A stretch of 5,373 nucleotides of DNA, taken from NCBI GenBank assembly GCA_049509675.1, contig JBEKZQ010000426.1, positions 1 through 5,373 on the forward strand. The letters are read 5' to 3'. The notes under the pieces are model-generated. The model saw only the letters and a program-made list of their open reading frames with translations, searched no databases and was not told where the DNA came from. Of the stretch, positions 1 through 5,331 are shown piece by piece. Positions within the stretch are counted from its first letter, which is position 1. Each line of letters begins with the position of its first letter. Both the position numbers and the translations under genes were made by a program. This DNA comes from JBEKZQ01 sp049509675 (lineage in GTDB: Bacteria; Planctomycetota; Planctomycetia; Pirellulales; Thermoguttaceae).

Positions 1-2
1 AA

Positions 3-1304
3 CTCACCGTGGGTATCGATTGCGGCGGCTACGGCATGGTGCTTGGGTGCCCGATGGAGATCGGGCCGTACTATCTGGATGCAAATGGAAATCAGGTCAT
101 GGTGGGTACGACCACGGTCCTGAATGACAATTCCTCGCCCACGGGCGATATCATCCATTTGCCGGACCGCCAGTTGACCATCCCGGCCGTCGCTGCCAGC
201 GCCCCCTGGGCAGGCCAGAACATCGGCGTCGCGTTGCTCCAGACTGCAACCCCTGCGAATGAAGGGGGCTACTGGGACATCGACAATGTGCGGTTGGTGG
301 CGACCACGAGTCCCACTCCCACGGCCGTCTGGACGGGCGCGGCAGCAGGCAACACGAACTGGAGTTGCTCGGGGAACTGGAGTGGCGTACTGTCGGCGTC
401 GGGGGCTTCGCTTACGTTTGTGAACCCCGGGAGCGGCCATGCCGAGAACACGAACGACTTCCCGGCCGGAACCCCCTTTGCCGCTATCACCTTTGCGGCC
501 GGATCCCCGGCCTACAATCTGCAGGGCAACGCGATCCAACTTTCGGGCCCCGTCGCCAATCAGAGCAACATCAACCAGACGATCGGCCTTGACATGCAAG
601 TGGTTGCGGGCGGCGGCACGTTGGATACGGGCAGCGGCAGCATGACGATTGCCGGGGCCATCAGCGGATTGTCGCTCACGAAACTCGGTGCCGGCAGCCT
701 CATCCTTTCGGGCTCTAACACCTACTTGGGCGGTACGACGGTCAGCGGCGGCACGCTGTCGATCTCCTCCGTGGGGAACTTGGGCGGCGGCAATGTCGCC
801 CTCAACGGCGGCGCGTTGCGAACGACCGCCGACCTGATTTTGCACGCCGGACGCACTGTGACCTTGAACGCAACCTGCAGCACGATCCAGACCGACAATG
901 CCAACACCGAGATCGACAGCTTGCTGACGGGCCTGGGCGGTCTGGCGAAGACCGGCACCGGCACGTTGACGTTGACCAATCCGGCCAACTCGACCACCGG
1001 CTTCACCGGCGGCACGACGCTCTTCAGCGGCGCGCTGGAGTACACCGATCCGCTGGCCGTGGACAGCGGCAGCGTCATCTTTGCCGGCGGCAGCCTGATA
1101 TTGGACTTCAGCGGACTTGTCGGCTCAGGCAGCGTGGCTACGGGCCTGAGCCAATCCATCGCCATCGAGCCGGCCCTTGCCGGCTTCGCCGGGGCGGCTC
1201 CCGCCCTGACGGTGCCCAGCGTGCCGGAGCCTGGCACCTTGGGGCTCTTGGGCGCCGGGCTGCTGGCCGGCCTTGTGGTTTGGCTGCGGCGGAGGCGGGG
1301 TTGA
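3..1304 (+). CDS. PEP-CTERM surface protein with autotransporter-associated beta-strand repeats (5' end outside window)
   Basis: The frame is already open at the window edge, so the gene very likely starts upstream; the GTG at 9 has no ribosome site and no signal peptide follows. Residues below count from that GTG. Residues 1-96 look like a beta-sandwich, ligand-binding-like segment ending in a DNVRL motif. Residues 107-126 (VWTG...NWSCSGNWSG) are the usual lead-in to autotransporter-associated beta-strand repeats. Gly/Thr/Ser-rich repeats follow, the clearest at 223-250 (LTKLGAGSLILSGSNTY, GGTTVSGGTL) and 311-343 (LAKTGTGTLTL, GGTTLFSGAL). The C-terminus has VPEP at 405-408, a hydrophobic helix at about 411-426 and RRRRG. 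That tripartite end is the PEP-CTERM signal, known to be handled by exosortase at the inner membrane. The protein is therefore probably exported and surface or matrix associated, with a beta-helix fold. The ligand is unknown. Family assignment is firm; role is inferred. Confidence 0.9.
   Translation, partial: LTVGIDCGGYGMVLGCPMEIGPYYLDANGNQVMVGTTTVLNDNSSPTGDIIHLPDRQLTIPAVAASAPWAGQNIGVALLQTATPANEGGYWDIDNVRLVATTSPTPTAVWTGAAAGNTNWSCSGNWSGVLSASGASLTFVNPGSGHAENTNDFPAGTPFAAITFAAGSPAYNLQGNAIQLSGPVANQSNINQTIGLDMQVVAGGGTLDTGSGSMTIAGAISGLSLTKLGAGSLILSGSNTYLGGTTVSGGTLSISSVGNLGGGNVALNGGALRTTADLILHAGRTVTLNATCSTIQTDNANTEIDSLLTGLGGLAKTGTGTLTLTNPANSTTGFTGGTTLFSGALEYTDPLAVDSGSVIFAGGSLILDFSGLVGSGSVATGLSQSIAIEPALAGFAGAAPALTVPSVPEPGTLGLLGAGLLAGLVVWLRRRRG
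204..226 (+). repeat. 23-bp exact direct repeat, copy 1 (inside PEP-CTERM gene)
   Basis: These 23 bases recur without mismatch at 1570-1592. They encode the conserved PWAGQNIG segment in both places. Flanking codons differ by mostly synonymous or conservative changes, so this is the best-conserved part of a longer paralogous segment rather than an insertion-sequence end. Confidence 0.85.
675..758 (+). repeat. autotransporter-associated beta-strand repeat unit 1 (coding)
   Basis: This stretch encodes LTKLGAGSLILSGSNTY followed by GGTTVSGGTL, the classic form of the autotransporter-associated beta-strand repeat. It is a protein-level repeat; the DNA of the two units in this gene has diverged. 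Such units usually stack as beta-helix rungs. Confidence 0.8.
939..1037 (+). repeat. autotransporter-associated beta-strand repeat unit 2 (coding)
   Basis: This stretch encodes LAKTGTGTLTL, then GFTGGTTLFSGAL, aligning with the first unit (L-x-K-x-G-x-G-x-L-x-L and GGTT-x(4)-G-x-L). It has a slightly longer linker between the two halves than unit 1. Confidence 0.75.
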
Positions 1305-1346
1305 TCGAAAGCAAGAAAGACGGCATGCCTGCAGGGGCACCGGTAG

Positions 1347-1370
1347 CCAGGGACGACGATCGTTCTCTGG
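1347..1370 (+). terminator. weak stem-loop downstream of the PEP-CTERM gene, possible terminator
   Basis: CCAGGGA can pair with TCTCTGG (7 bp including one G-T) around a 10-base loop that contains the palindrome ACGATCGT. It lies 43 bp after the stop of the first gene and before the next promoter, where a terminator would be expected. No T-run follows, so an intrinsic terminator is doubtful; Rho-dependent ending or chance are alternatives. Confidence 0.25.
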
Positions 1371-1437
1371 ATCGCCGCCCCCCGACATGTGCATCATGCG
1401 TGCCATGCACGGGTCAGAATCCGCGGGGAACAATTGC

Positions 1438-1466
1438 TTGACAGCTTCATTGCCCCTCGCCACAAT
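1438..1466 (+). promoter_or_regulatory. sigma70-type promoter for the remnant/pseudopilin/radical SAM unit
   Basis: A perfect -35 box TTGACA (1438-1443) is followed after exactly 17 bp by CACAAT (1461-1466), matching four of six bases of TATAAT. Transcription would start near 1473, giving a leader of about 65 bases before the ATG at 1538. The local AT-richness stands out from its surroundings. It probably drives the PEP-CTERM remnant, the pseudopilin-like gene and the radical SAM gene together. Confidence 0.6.
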
Positions 1467-1537
1467 AGAACCACTTCCACTATTGGACTAGCATCTATAG
1501 TTGCACTGCACCGATTGATCCGCTGGACTGAAGGAGA

Positions 1538-1752
1538 ATGCGTATCGCCACCCGCAAGTTGTTGTGGTTCCCTGGGCAGGCCAGAACATCGGTATTGCGC
1601 TGCTGCAGACGGCCACGGGCACCGGCGCCACCGGCTTTTGGGGCGTCGGCAACGTCCGCCTGTCCAGCACTCCGGAACCGGGTTCGCTTGCGCTGCTGGC
1701 GGTCGCGATGGGCATCTTCCTGGGCTATCGGTGGCGCACGCGAACGAGGTGA
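1538..1752 (+). pseudogene. collapsed PEP-CTERM gene: start codon and C-terminal tail only
   Basis: An AAGGAG ribosome-like site (1531-1536) sits one base before an ATG that opens MRIATRKLLW, a basic, signal-peptide-like beginning. The conserved protein continues in a different frame, which is open from 1519 and has a GTG at 1564 but no ribosome site: PWAGQNIGIALLQTAT, then FWGVGNVRL, then TPEPGS, a hydrophobic helix and RWRTRTR. About 21 of 32 residues match positions 66-97 of the upstream PEP-CTERM protein, so the two are paralogues. The PEP-CTERM end is intact but the body is missing and start and tail are out of frame, which suggests an internal deletion plus frameshift. A functional 62-residue mini-protein starting at GTG 1564 is possible but lacks initiation signals and a signal peptide. 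An assembly collapse cannot be excluded. Confidence 0.65.
1570..1592 (+). repeat. 23-bp exact direct repeat, copy 2 (in PEP-CTERM remnant)
   Basis: This is the second copy of the exact 23-bp match found at 204-226. It lies right at the point where recognisable PEP-CTERM coding sequence begins in the remnant, so the deletion breakpoint is close to its left edge. Confidence 0.85.
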
Positions 1753-1754
1753 GG
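1746..1754 (+). promoter_or_regulatory. ribosome binding site that fixes the pseudopilin start
   Basis: GAGGTGAGG matches the anti-Shine-Dalgarno sequence over GAGGTGA and ends 2 bp before ATG 1757 (5-6 bp for the GAGGTG core). It overlaps the stop codon of the PEP-CTERM remnant (1750-1752), so ribosomes finishing the remnant frame could reinitiate. It supports 1757 over the in-frame ATG at 1538. Confidence 0.7.
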
Positions 1755-1756
1755 CG

Positions 1757-2593
1757 ATGGATCGGCAAAGGTGCGCGCGGACGGACGGCAGGGAGACTGC
1801 GATCGCGGCGGCCGCGCCCGGCGGTCGCGCCTTCACGCTGGTCGAAATGCTCGTGGTGATTGCCGTCATCGGCGTCCTGGCGGCGCTCTTGATGGTGGCT
1901 GTGGTAAATGCCCGAGCAAGCTTTCGCCGGATCGCGTGCCTCAACAATCTGCACGACATCGGGCTGGCGATCAACAGCTACTCGAATCGGTCTTACGGAC
2001 GCATCCCCTTCGGTCCCAAGGCGCCGCCGATGATGACCGCCATGGACTTCTATCCATCCACCGGCGCCCCCACGTCGCTGGTGTCGCTGATGGACGGGAC
2101 GCCGGTCGGCCTCGGCCTGCTGCTGAAGAATGAGCTGGGGGGGCAAGCGGGCGTCTTTTTCTGTCCCGATAGCGACCAGAAGCCGACCGACGCCGAGTCG
2201 GACCTGGGCCTGGTCGGCGTGGGCCAGGCACAGAGCAGCTACTACTACCGGCACGCGTCCGTAGCGCGGAAGTATGATCCGCCGGGGATGGACGTCCTCC
2301 ACCCGGATCATATCGAACTGGACAATCTTGGACCCAATCGCAACGGACTGCCGATTCGCGCCCTGGTCATGGACACCCAGTTCGTGGTTTCCCCGGACTT
2401 CGCGCAGTTCGGCATCACGCCGCGCACGCATCACCAGATGGATTTGACGAACGTGCTCTTTTCGGACGGCCACGCAGAGTCTCTTTCCAACGCGGACGGC
2501 CGTTTCACGGTCAACCTGGACGACTACCAGTCGTTGACCAACGCCTTCGACAGGATTCTCGGGGCTATCGAGAAAGCCGACGGGCCGCACTGA
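1757..2593 (+). CDS. type II secretion/pilin-like protein with prepilin leader and H-x10-DG C-terminus
   Basis: The 278-residue protein has a 25-residue polar leader ending GGRA, then FTLVEMLVVIAVIGVLAALL. This is a prepilin N-methylation site followed by the hydrophobic assembly helix; cleavage is expected between Ala25 and Phe26, with the helper Glu at mature position 5 (E30). The -1 residue is Ala instead of the usual Gly. The segment after the helix, CLNNLHDIGLAINSYSN, and an FFCPDSD motif are typical of the small DUF1559/HX9DG pseudopilins abundant in planctomycetes. Near the end, HQMDLTNVLFSDGH matches the H-x9-DG signature with one extra residue. It is probably inserted in the inner membrane and processed by a prepilin peptidase encoded elsewhere. 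The frame stays open back to 1538, but those extra 73 codons give an Arg/Cys/Pro-rich peptide that is the shadow of the PEP-CTERM remnant, so 1757 with its strong ribosome site is preferred. The radical SAM gene follows after 23 bp. Cellular role unknown. Confidence 0.9.
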   Translation: MDRQRCARTDGRETAIAAAAPGGRAFTLVEMLVVIAVIGVLAALLMVAVVNARASFRRIACLNNLHDIGLAINSYSNRSYGRIPFGPKAPPMMTAMDFYPSTGAPTSLVSLMDGTPVGLGLLLKNELGGQAGVFFCPDSDQKPTDAESDLGLVGVGQAQSSYYYRHASVARKYDPPGMDVLHPDHIELDNLGPNRNGLPIRALVMDTQFVVSPDFAQFGITPRTHHQMDLTNVLFSDGHAESLSNADGRFTVNLDDYQSLTNAFDRILGAIEKADGPH

Positions 2594-2616
2594 AACCACC
2601 GGGGAGGAGTATCGCC

Positions 2617-3900
2617 ATGCTTGAACATTATCGGATCAACGGCGAAAGCCTGGATTCGCTGGACCTGAAAGTCTTGCTGGTGACCAAAGGGGTCAAAGTC
2701 AGCGCCCAGGTCTACAAGGCGTTCGGCAGAACGCATCGCCTCCACCCGGACCCGGAGACATGCAACTGCCTGCTGCTGCCCGACGGCACCGTGGTGCATC
2801 TGGTCGATCTAGCCATGCATATGGGCTACATCAAGAAAGCATTGTCGTGGGACATGCTGCGCAATTTGAGGTACGCATTTCAGTTGCAGACGCCGTTCTC
2901 TTTGGACGTGGCCGACTCCGGCCACCCCGTGCTGTTGTGGAAAGACGAGGAGGTCACACGCGTGATGTTCCCGCCGGCCTCGCGGTTCTACCAGCAGAGG
3001 ACTTCCGGCGGGCTGCCGTTCCTCGGCAACGCCGTGCTGCAAGGGCTCGATTTCCTGTCGTTTCAGTGCCTCTGGCCATGCCAGTACGCACAGGCGGGGC
3101 AGGCCTGCCAATTCTGCTATTCCGGCGGGCTGTTCGAGCGGCTCTCGAGGAAAGGCAAGCCCTTGCCGCCCACGCCCACGCCACGCGATGTGGCCGAGAT
3201 TGCCCACTACGCCTTTATGGTCGAAGGCACCGCCAAGCACATCCAACTGACCGGCGGCTCCACGATGAACACCCAAGCAGAGTGCGCCGTCATCAAGGAA
3301 TACCTGAACGAGATTGACCAGCTTGTCGGCCTCAAGAACATTCCCGGCGAAATCCTGATCTACACGACACCGCCAAGCGACCCTGCCGAGGTCGACCAGT
3401 TGTTCTCGGCCGGCGCTGACCGGGTCGTGTGCAGCTTGGAGGTGTGGGATGAGCAGTTGGCGCGGGTTATCACGCCGGGCAAATGGAAATTCGCCGGCCG
3501 GCAACGCTTCTTGAATTGCCTGAAGTACATCGCCAAACGGTACGGCCCTAATCGTGCATGCAGCTCGTTCGTGGTTGGCCTGGAACCGGTCGAGACGTAC
3601 CTGGAGGCCGCCAATACCCTCGCCTCCGAAGGCATCGTTCCGATTGCTTCGATCTGGATGCCGTTCGGCCGGCCGGTACAGGCGAGGATGCAGACGCCCG
3701 GCTTGGATTATTATCGGAAGATCAAGGAAGGGCTCGCCCGGGTTTACGAGACCCATGGGGTTGTCCCGCCGGGAAGCAACGGATTGAACGTGTGCATTTG
3801 CCGCGACGTCTGGAATCACCTGGCAGACCTCTCGGACTCGTCCCGTCCCTGCCAGTGCTATGCGCCGTCTATCCGGCACCTGGCAGCGACACCCCCATAG
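2617..3900 (+). CDS. uncharacterised radical SAM enzyme with CX8CX2C cluster motif
   Basis: The 427-residue protein starts at an ATG 7 bp after GGGGAGGAG. C155, C164 and C167 form CX8CX2C with an aromatic residue (F166) just before the last Cys, as in radical SAM [4Fe-4S] sites; an extra C151 precedes it. HIQLTGGST (208-216) sits where the SAM-binding GGE-type motif is expected. The following segment (SLEVWDEQLARVITPGK, then SSFVVGLEP, then GIVPIASIWMPFGRP) resembles the later barrel strands of BioB/ThiH-like enzymes. There are three CxC pairs: C49/C51 in an N-terminal region of about 140 residues with no family I recognise, and C393/C395 and C412/C414 near the C-terminus; the last two could bind a second metal site. 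The enzyme should cleave SAM reductively to a 5'-deoxyadenosyl radical in the cytosol, but the substrate is not evident. It appears co-transcribed with the pseudopilin-like gene. Superfamily assignment is firm, subfamily is not. Confidence 0.88.
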   Translation: MLEHYRINGESLDSLDLKVLLVTKGVKVSAQVYKAFGRTHRLHPDPETCNCLLLPDGTVVHLVDLAMHMGYIKKALSWDMLRNLRYAFQLQTPFSLDVADSGHPVLLWKDEEVTRVMFPPASRFYQQRTSGGLPFLGNAVLQGLDFLSFQCLWPCQYAQAGQACQFCYSGGLFERLSRKGKPLPPTPTPRDVAEIAHYAFMVEGTAKHIQLTGGSTMNTQAECAVIKEYLNEIDQLVGLKNIPGEILIYTTPPSDPAEVDQLFSAGADRVVCSLEVWDEQLARVITPGKWKFAGRQRFLNCLKYIAKRYGPNRACSSFVVGLEPVETYLEAANTLASEGIVPIASIWMPFGRPVQARMQTPGLDYYRKIKEGLARVYETHGVVPPGSNGLNVCICRDVWNHLADLSDSSRPCQCYAPSIRHLAATPP

Positions 3901-4039
3901 GGTTCACGCATGCCTGCGGCAAGGCTGAATAGCCATGTCGGTCGACACCGGCCGTAAGTGGCAATGCGAAAGGGTCGCCGCGCTGCGACAGCCGTGATTC
4001 AGGCATTCCATGGACGCTGTCTCGCCCAACGCGGGTCGG

Positions 4040-4073
4040 TTGACTTCGGATCGTATTCTGTGGAAGATATATC
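4040..4073 (+). promoter_or_regulatory. weak promoter/operator candidate upstream of the PadR gene
   Basis: TTGACT (4040-4045) is a good -35 box, but no convincing -10 follows: GAAGAT at 17 bp spacing matches three of six. The 8-bp palindrome GATATATC (4066-4073) overlaps this position, and GATATA recurs at 4168-4173 within the start of the PadR gene. PadR regulators commonly repress their own operon from AT-rich dyads, so this is the most likely operator place in the gap, but the evidence is thin. Confidence 0.25.
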
Positions 4074-4082
4074 AACCGTGCG

Positions 4083-4117
4083 GGCCGCCGAAACCGAATC
4101 CGGTCCTTTGGGCGGCC
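4083..4117 (+). promoter_or_regulatory. strong stem-loop in the leader of the PadR/aquaporin unit
   Basis: GGCCGCC (4083-4089) pairs perfectly with GGCGGCC (4111-4117). Inside it, after a G-G mismatch, AAA pairs with TTT and CCG with CGG, with a three-base bulge and a four-base loop. If transcription starts near 4075-4080 it would lie at the head of the messenger, about 30 bp before the start codon. It has no T-run, so it is unlikely to be an intrinsic terminator for the radical SAM gene, though Rho-independent ending without U-tract cannot be ruled out. The remainder of the 247-bp gap shows nothing I can support. Confidence 0.4.
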
Positions 4118-4147
4118 GGACAGGCTTATACGGAAGGCTAATGGAAT

Positions 4148-4552
4148 ATGTCCGCTGCTAAACTACCGATATACGACGAGGAAAACGTGAGGGCGTGCCC
4201 TTGTGTGGGGGGCACCCTGGATAGGCTGTTGCAGCCGGCCATCCTGGCGGTGCTTGCCGAAGGGCCCACCCACGGCTACCGGTTGGCGGAACGTCTCGGG
4301 GCGATGCCCGGTTTTGCCGGACAAGAACCCGATACGTCGGGAATCTATCGCCATCTCAAGGCCATGGAAAGCCGAGGAATCGTGACCTTCTCGTGGAACA
4401 CGTCGGCAGCCGGTCCCGCCAAGCGGATCTACCAGATCACGCGCGAGGGCCAACAATGCTTGGGTCGTTGGGTGCAGACGTTGGAGGAGTACCGCAACAG
4501 GATTACGTCGCTCCTGAAGACCGCGCGAAATGCGGCGAAGAAGGGCGGCTGA
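4148..4552 (+). CDS. PadR-family winged-helix transcriptional regulator with N-terminal CPC motif
   Basis: The 134-residue protein fits the short PadR class: LDRLLQPAILAVLAEGPTHG (24-43) is the first helix and turn, YRLAERL the second helix, DTSGIYRHLKAMESRGIV (62-79) the recognition helix and start of the wing, GPAKRIYQIT the wing, and 104-127 a dimerisation helix. PadR proteins are dimeric repressors, often released by a small ligand. C17 and C19 (ACPC) lie just before the DNA-binding domain, and C104 is in the dimer helix; a thiol-binding ligand such as a metal or metalloid is therefore possible. The ATG has GGAAGG 10 bp upstream. GTG 4187, preceded by a GAGGA, is a shorter alternative that would keep the Cys pair. 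The aquaporin gene follows 35 bp later, so it is the probable regulatory target. Family call is firm; ligand is inference. Confidence 0.88.
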   Translation: MSAAKLPIYDEENVRACPCVGGTLDRLLQPAILAVLAEGPTHGYRLAERLGAMPGFAGQEPDTSGIYRHLKAMESRGIVTFSWNTSAAGPAKRIYQITREGQQCLGRWVQTLEEYRNRITSLLKTARNAAKKGG

Positions 4553-4587
4553 TGCCGCTCAATTCTGGACAGTCGAGGGACAACGCC

Positions 4588-5289
4588 ATGACCGACCAGG
4601 ATCCGCAGCGATGGAAGAAGTACAGTGCCGAAGCTCTCGGCACGTTCTGCCTCGTGTTCTCGGGCACGGGGGCGATTGTCGTCAACGACGTGTCGGGCGG
4701 CACGGTCACGCACGCGGGCGTGGCCCTGACGTTCGGCCTCGTGGTCATGGCGATGATCTACGCCATTGGTGATGTCTCAGGCGCGCACCTGAATCCGGCC
4801 GTCACGCTGGGTTTCTGGTTCTCCCGGCAATTCCCCGGTCGAGCAGTCATCCCTTATGTCGCAAGCCAGGTCCTGGGGGCCTTCCTGGCAAGTGGACTAT
4901 TGCGGGCGATCTTCCTGACGCACGCCACGCTCGGAGCAACCAGGCCCGCCGGATCGGCATGGCAGTCGTTCGTACTGGAGGTGGTTCTGACGGCGATGCT
5001 GATGTTCGTGATCCTGGCGGTGTCCAGCGGAGCGAAAGAGAAGGGGTTGATGGCCGGGATCGCGGTGGGCGGGGTGATCGCACTGGAGGCGCTGTTTGCA
5101 GGCCCGATCTGCGGCGCATCGATGAACCCGGCCCGCTCTCTTGCTCCCGCGGTAGTGTCTGGAAGCCTGGCCGACCTGTGGATTTATCTGGCGGCCCCCC
5201 TGCTCGGGTCCGCGATGGGCGTAGCTTGTTGCCGGATGGTGCATCCCGCCGGCTGCTGTGCAGGGTGTTGCGCGGAGGATTCGCAGTAG
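4588..5289 (+). CDS. aquaporin-family (MIP) channel with widened selectivity filter and Cys-rich tail
   Basis: The 233-residue protein has the aquaporin layout: six hydrophobic helices (roughly 13-33, 41-60, 84-105, 124-146, 152-171, 193-213) and two half-helices with NPA at 69-71 and NPAR at 180-183. The helix 1 and helix 4 glutamates (E15, E131) are present. Placing the sequence by eye on E. coli AqpZ puts F49, A168, A177 and R183 at the aromatic/Arg filter; AqpZ has Phe, His, Thr, Arg there. Loss of His argues against a strict water channel and for passage of small neutral solutes. The C-terminus carries CC at 214-215, 223-224 and 227-228, the last two as GCCAGCC. ATG 4588 has GAGGGA 7 bp upstream and begins just before helix 1; ATG 4552, overlapping the PadR stop as TGATG, is an in-frame alternative adding 12 residues and allowing coupled translation. 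Substrate unproven: glycerol-like solutes or arsenite-type metalloid hydroxides are candidates. Confidence 0.93.
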   Translation: MTDQDPQRWKKYSAEALGTFCLVFSGTGAIVVNDVSGGTVTHAGVALTFGLVVMAMIYAIGDVSGAHLNPAVTLGFWFSRQFPGRAVIPYVASQVLGAFLASGLLRAIFLTHATLGATRPAGSAWQSFVLEVVLTAMLMFVILAVSSGAKEKGLMAGIAVGGVIALEALFAGPICGASMNPARSLAPAVVSGSLADLWIYLAAPLLGSAMGVACCRMVHPAGCCAGCCAEDSQ

Positions 5290-5331
5290 CAACTTAGGAT
5301 TTGGCGAAGAACAGCTTGGCGGAATCCCGTA

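Noticed and set aside
722..1237. 171-residue open frame on the - strand
   Set aside because: It is opposite the repeat region of the PEP-CTERM gene and rich in Pro, Val and Ala as expected for the complement of Gly/Thr repeats.
1394..2599. 401-residue open frame on the - strand
   Set aside because: It lies opposite the pseudopilin gene, runs on into the non-coding leader, has Arg/His/Val-rich composition and no recognisable motif. It is a GC-driven shadow.
2809..3879. 356-residue open frame on the - strand
   Set aside because: It mirrors the radical SAM gene, which has clear motifs and a ribosome site; the antisense product has no domain signature.
3974..3989. Short inverted repeat GTCGC/GCGAC after the radical SAM gene
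   Set aside because: A 5-bp stem in GC-rich DNA is expected by chance, and no T-run follows.
3958..4161. 67-residue open frame on the + strand in the gap before padR
   Set aside because: It has no ribosome site, no recognisable motif, and overlaps both the candidate promoter and the stem-loop and runs into padR.
4393..4587. N-terminal extension of the aquaporin to GTG 4393
   Set aside because: It overlaps the padR coding sequence in another frame, is hydrophilic and unlike any aquaporin N-terminus, and a proper ribosome site precedes ATG 4588.
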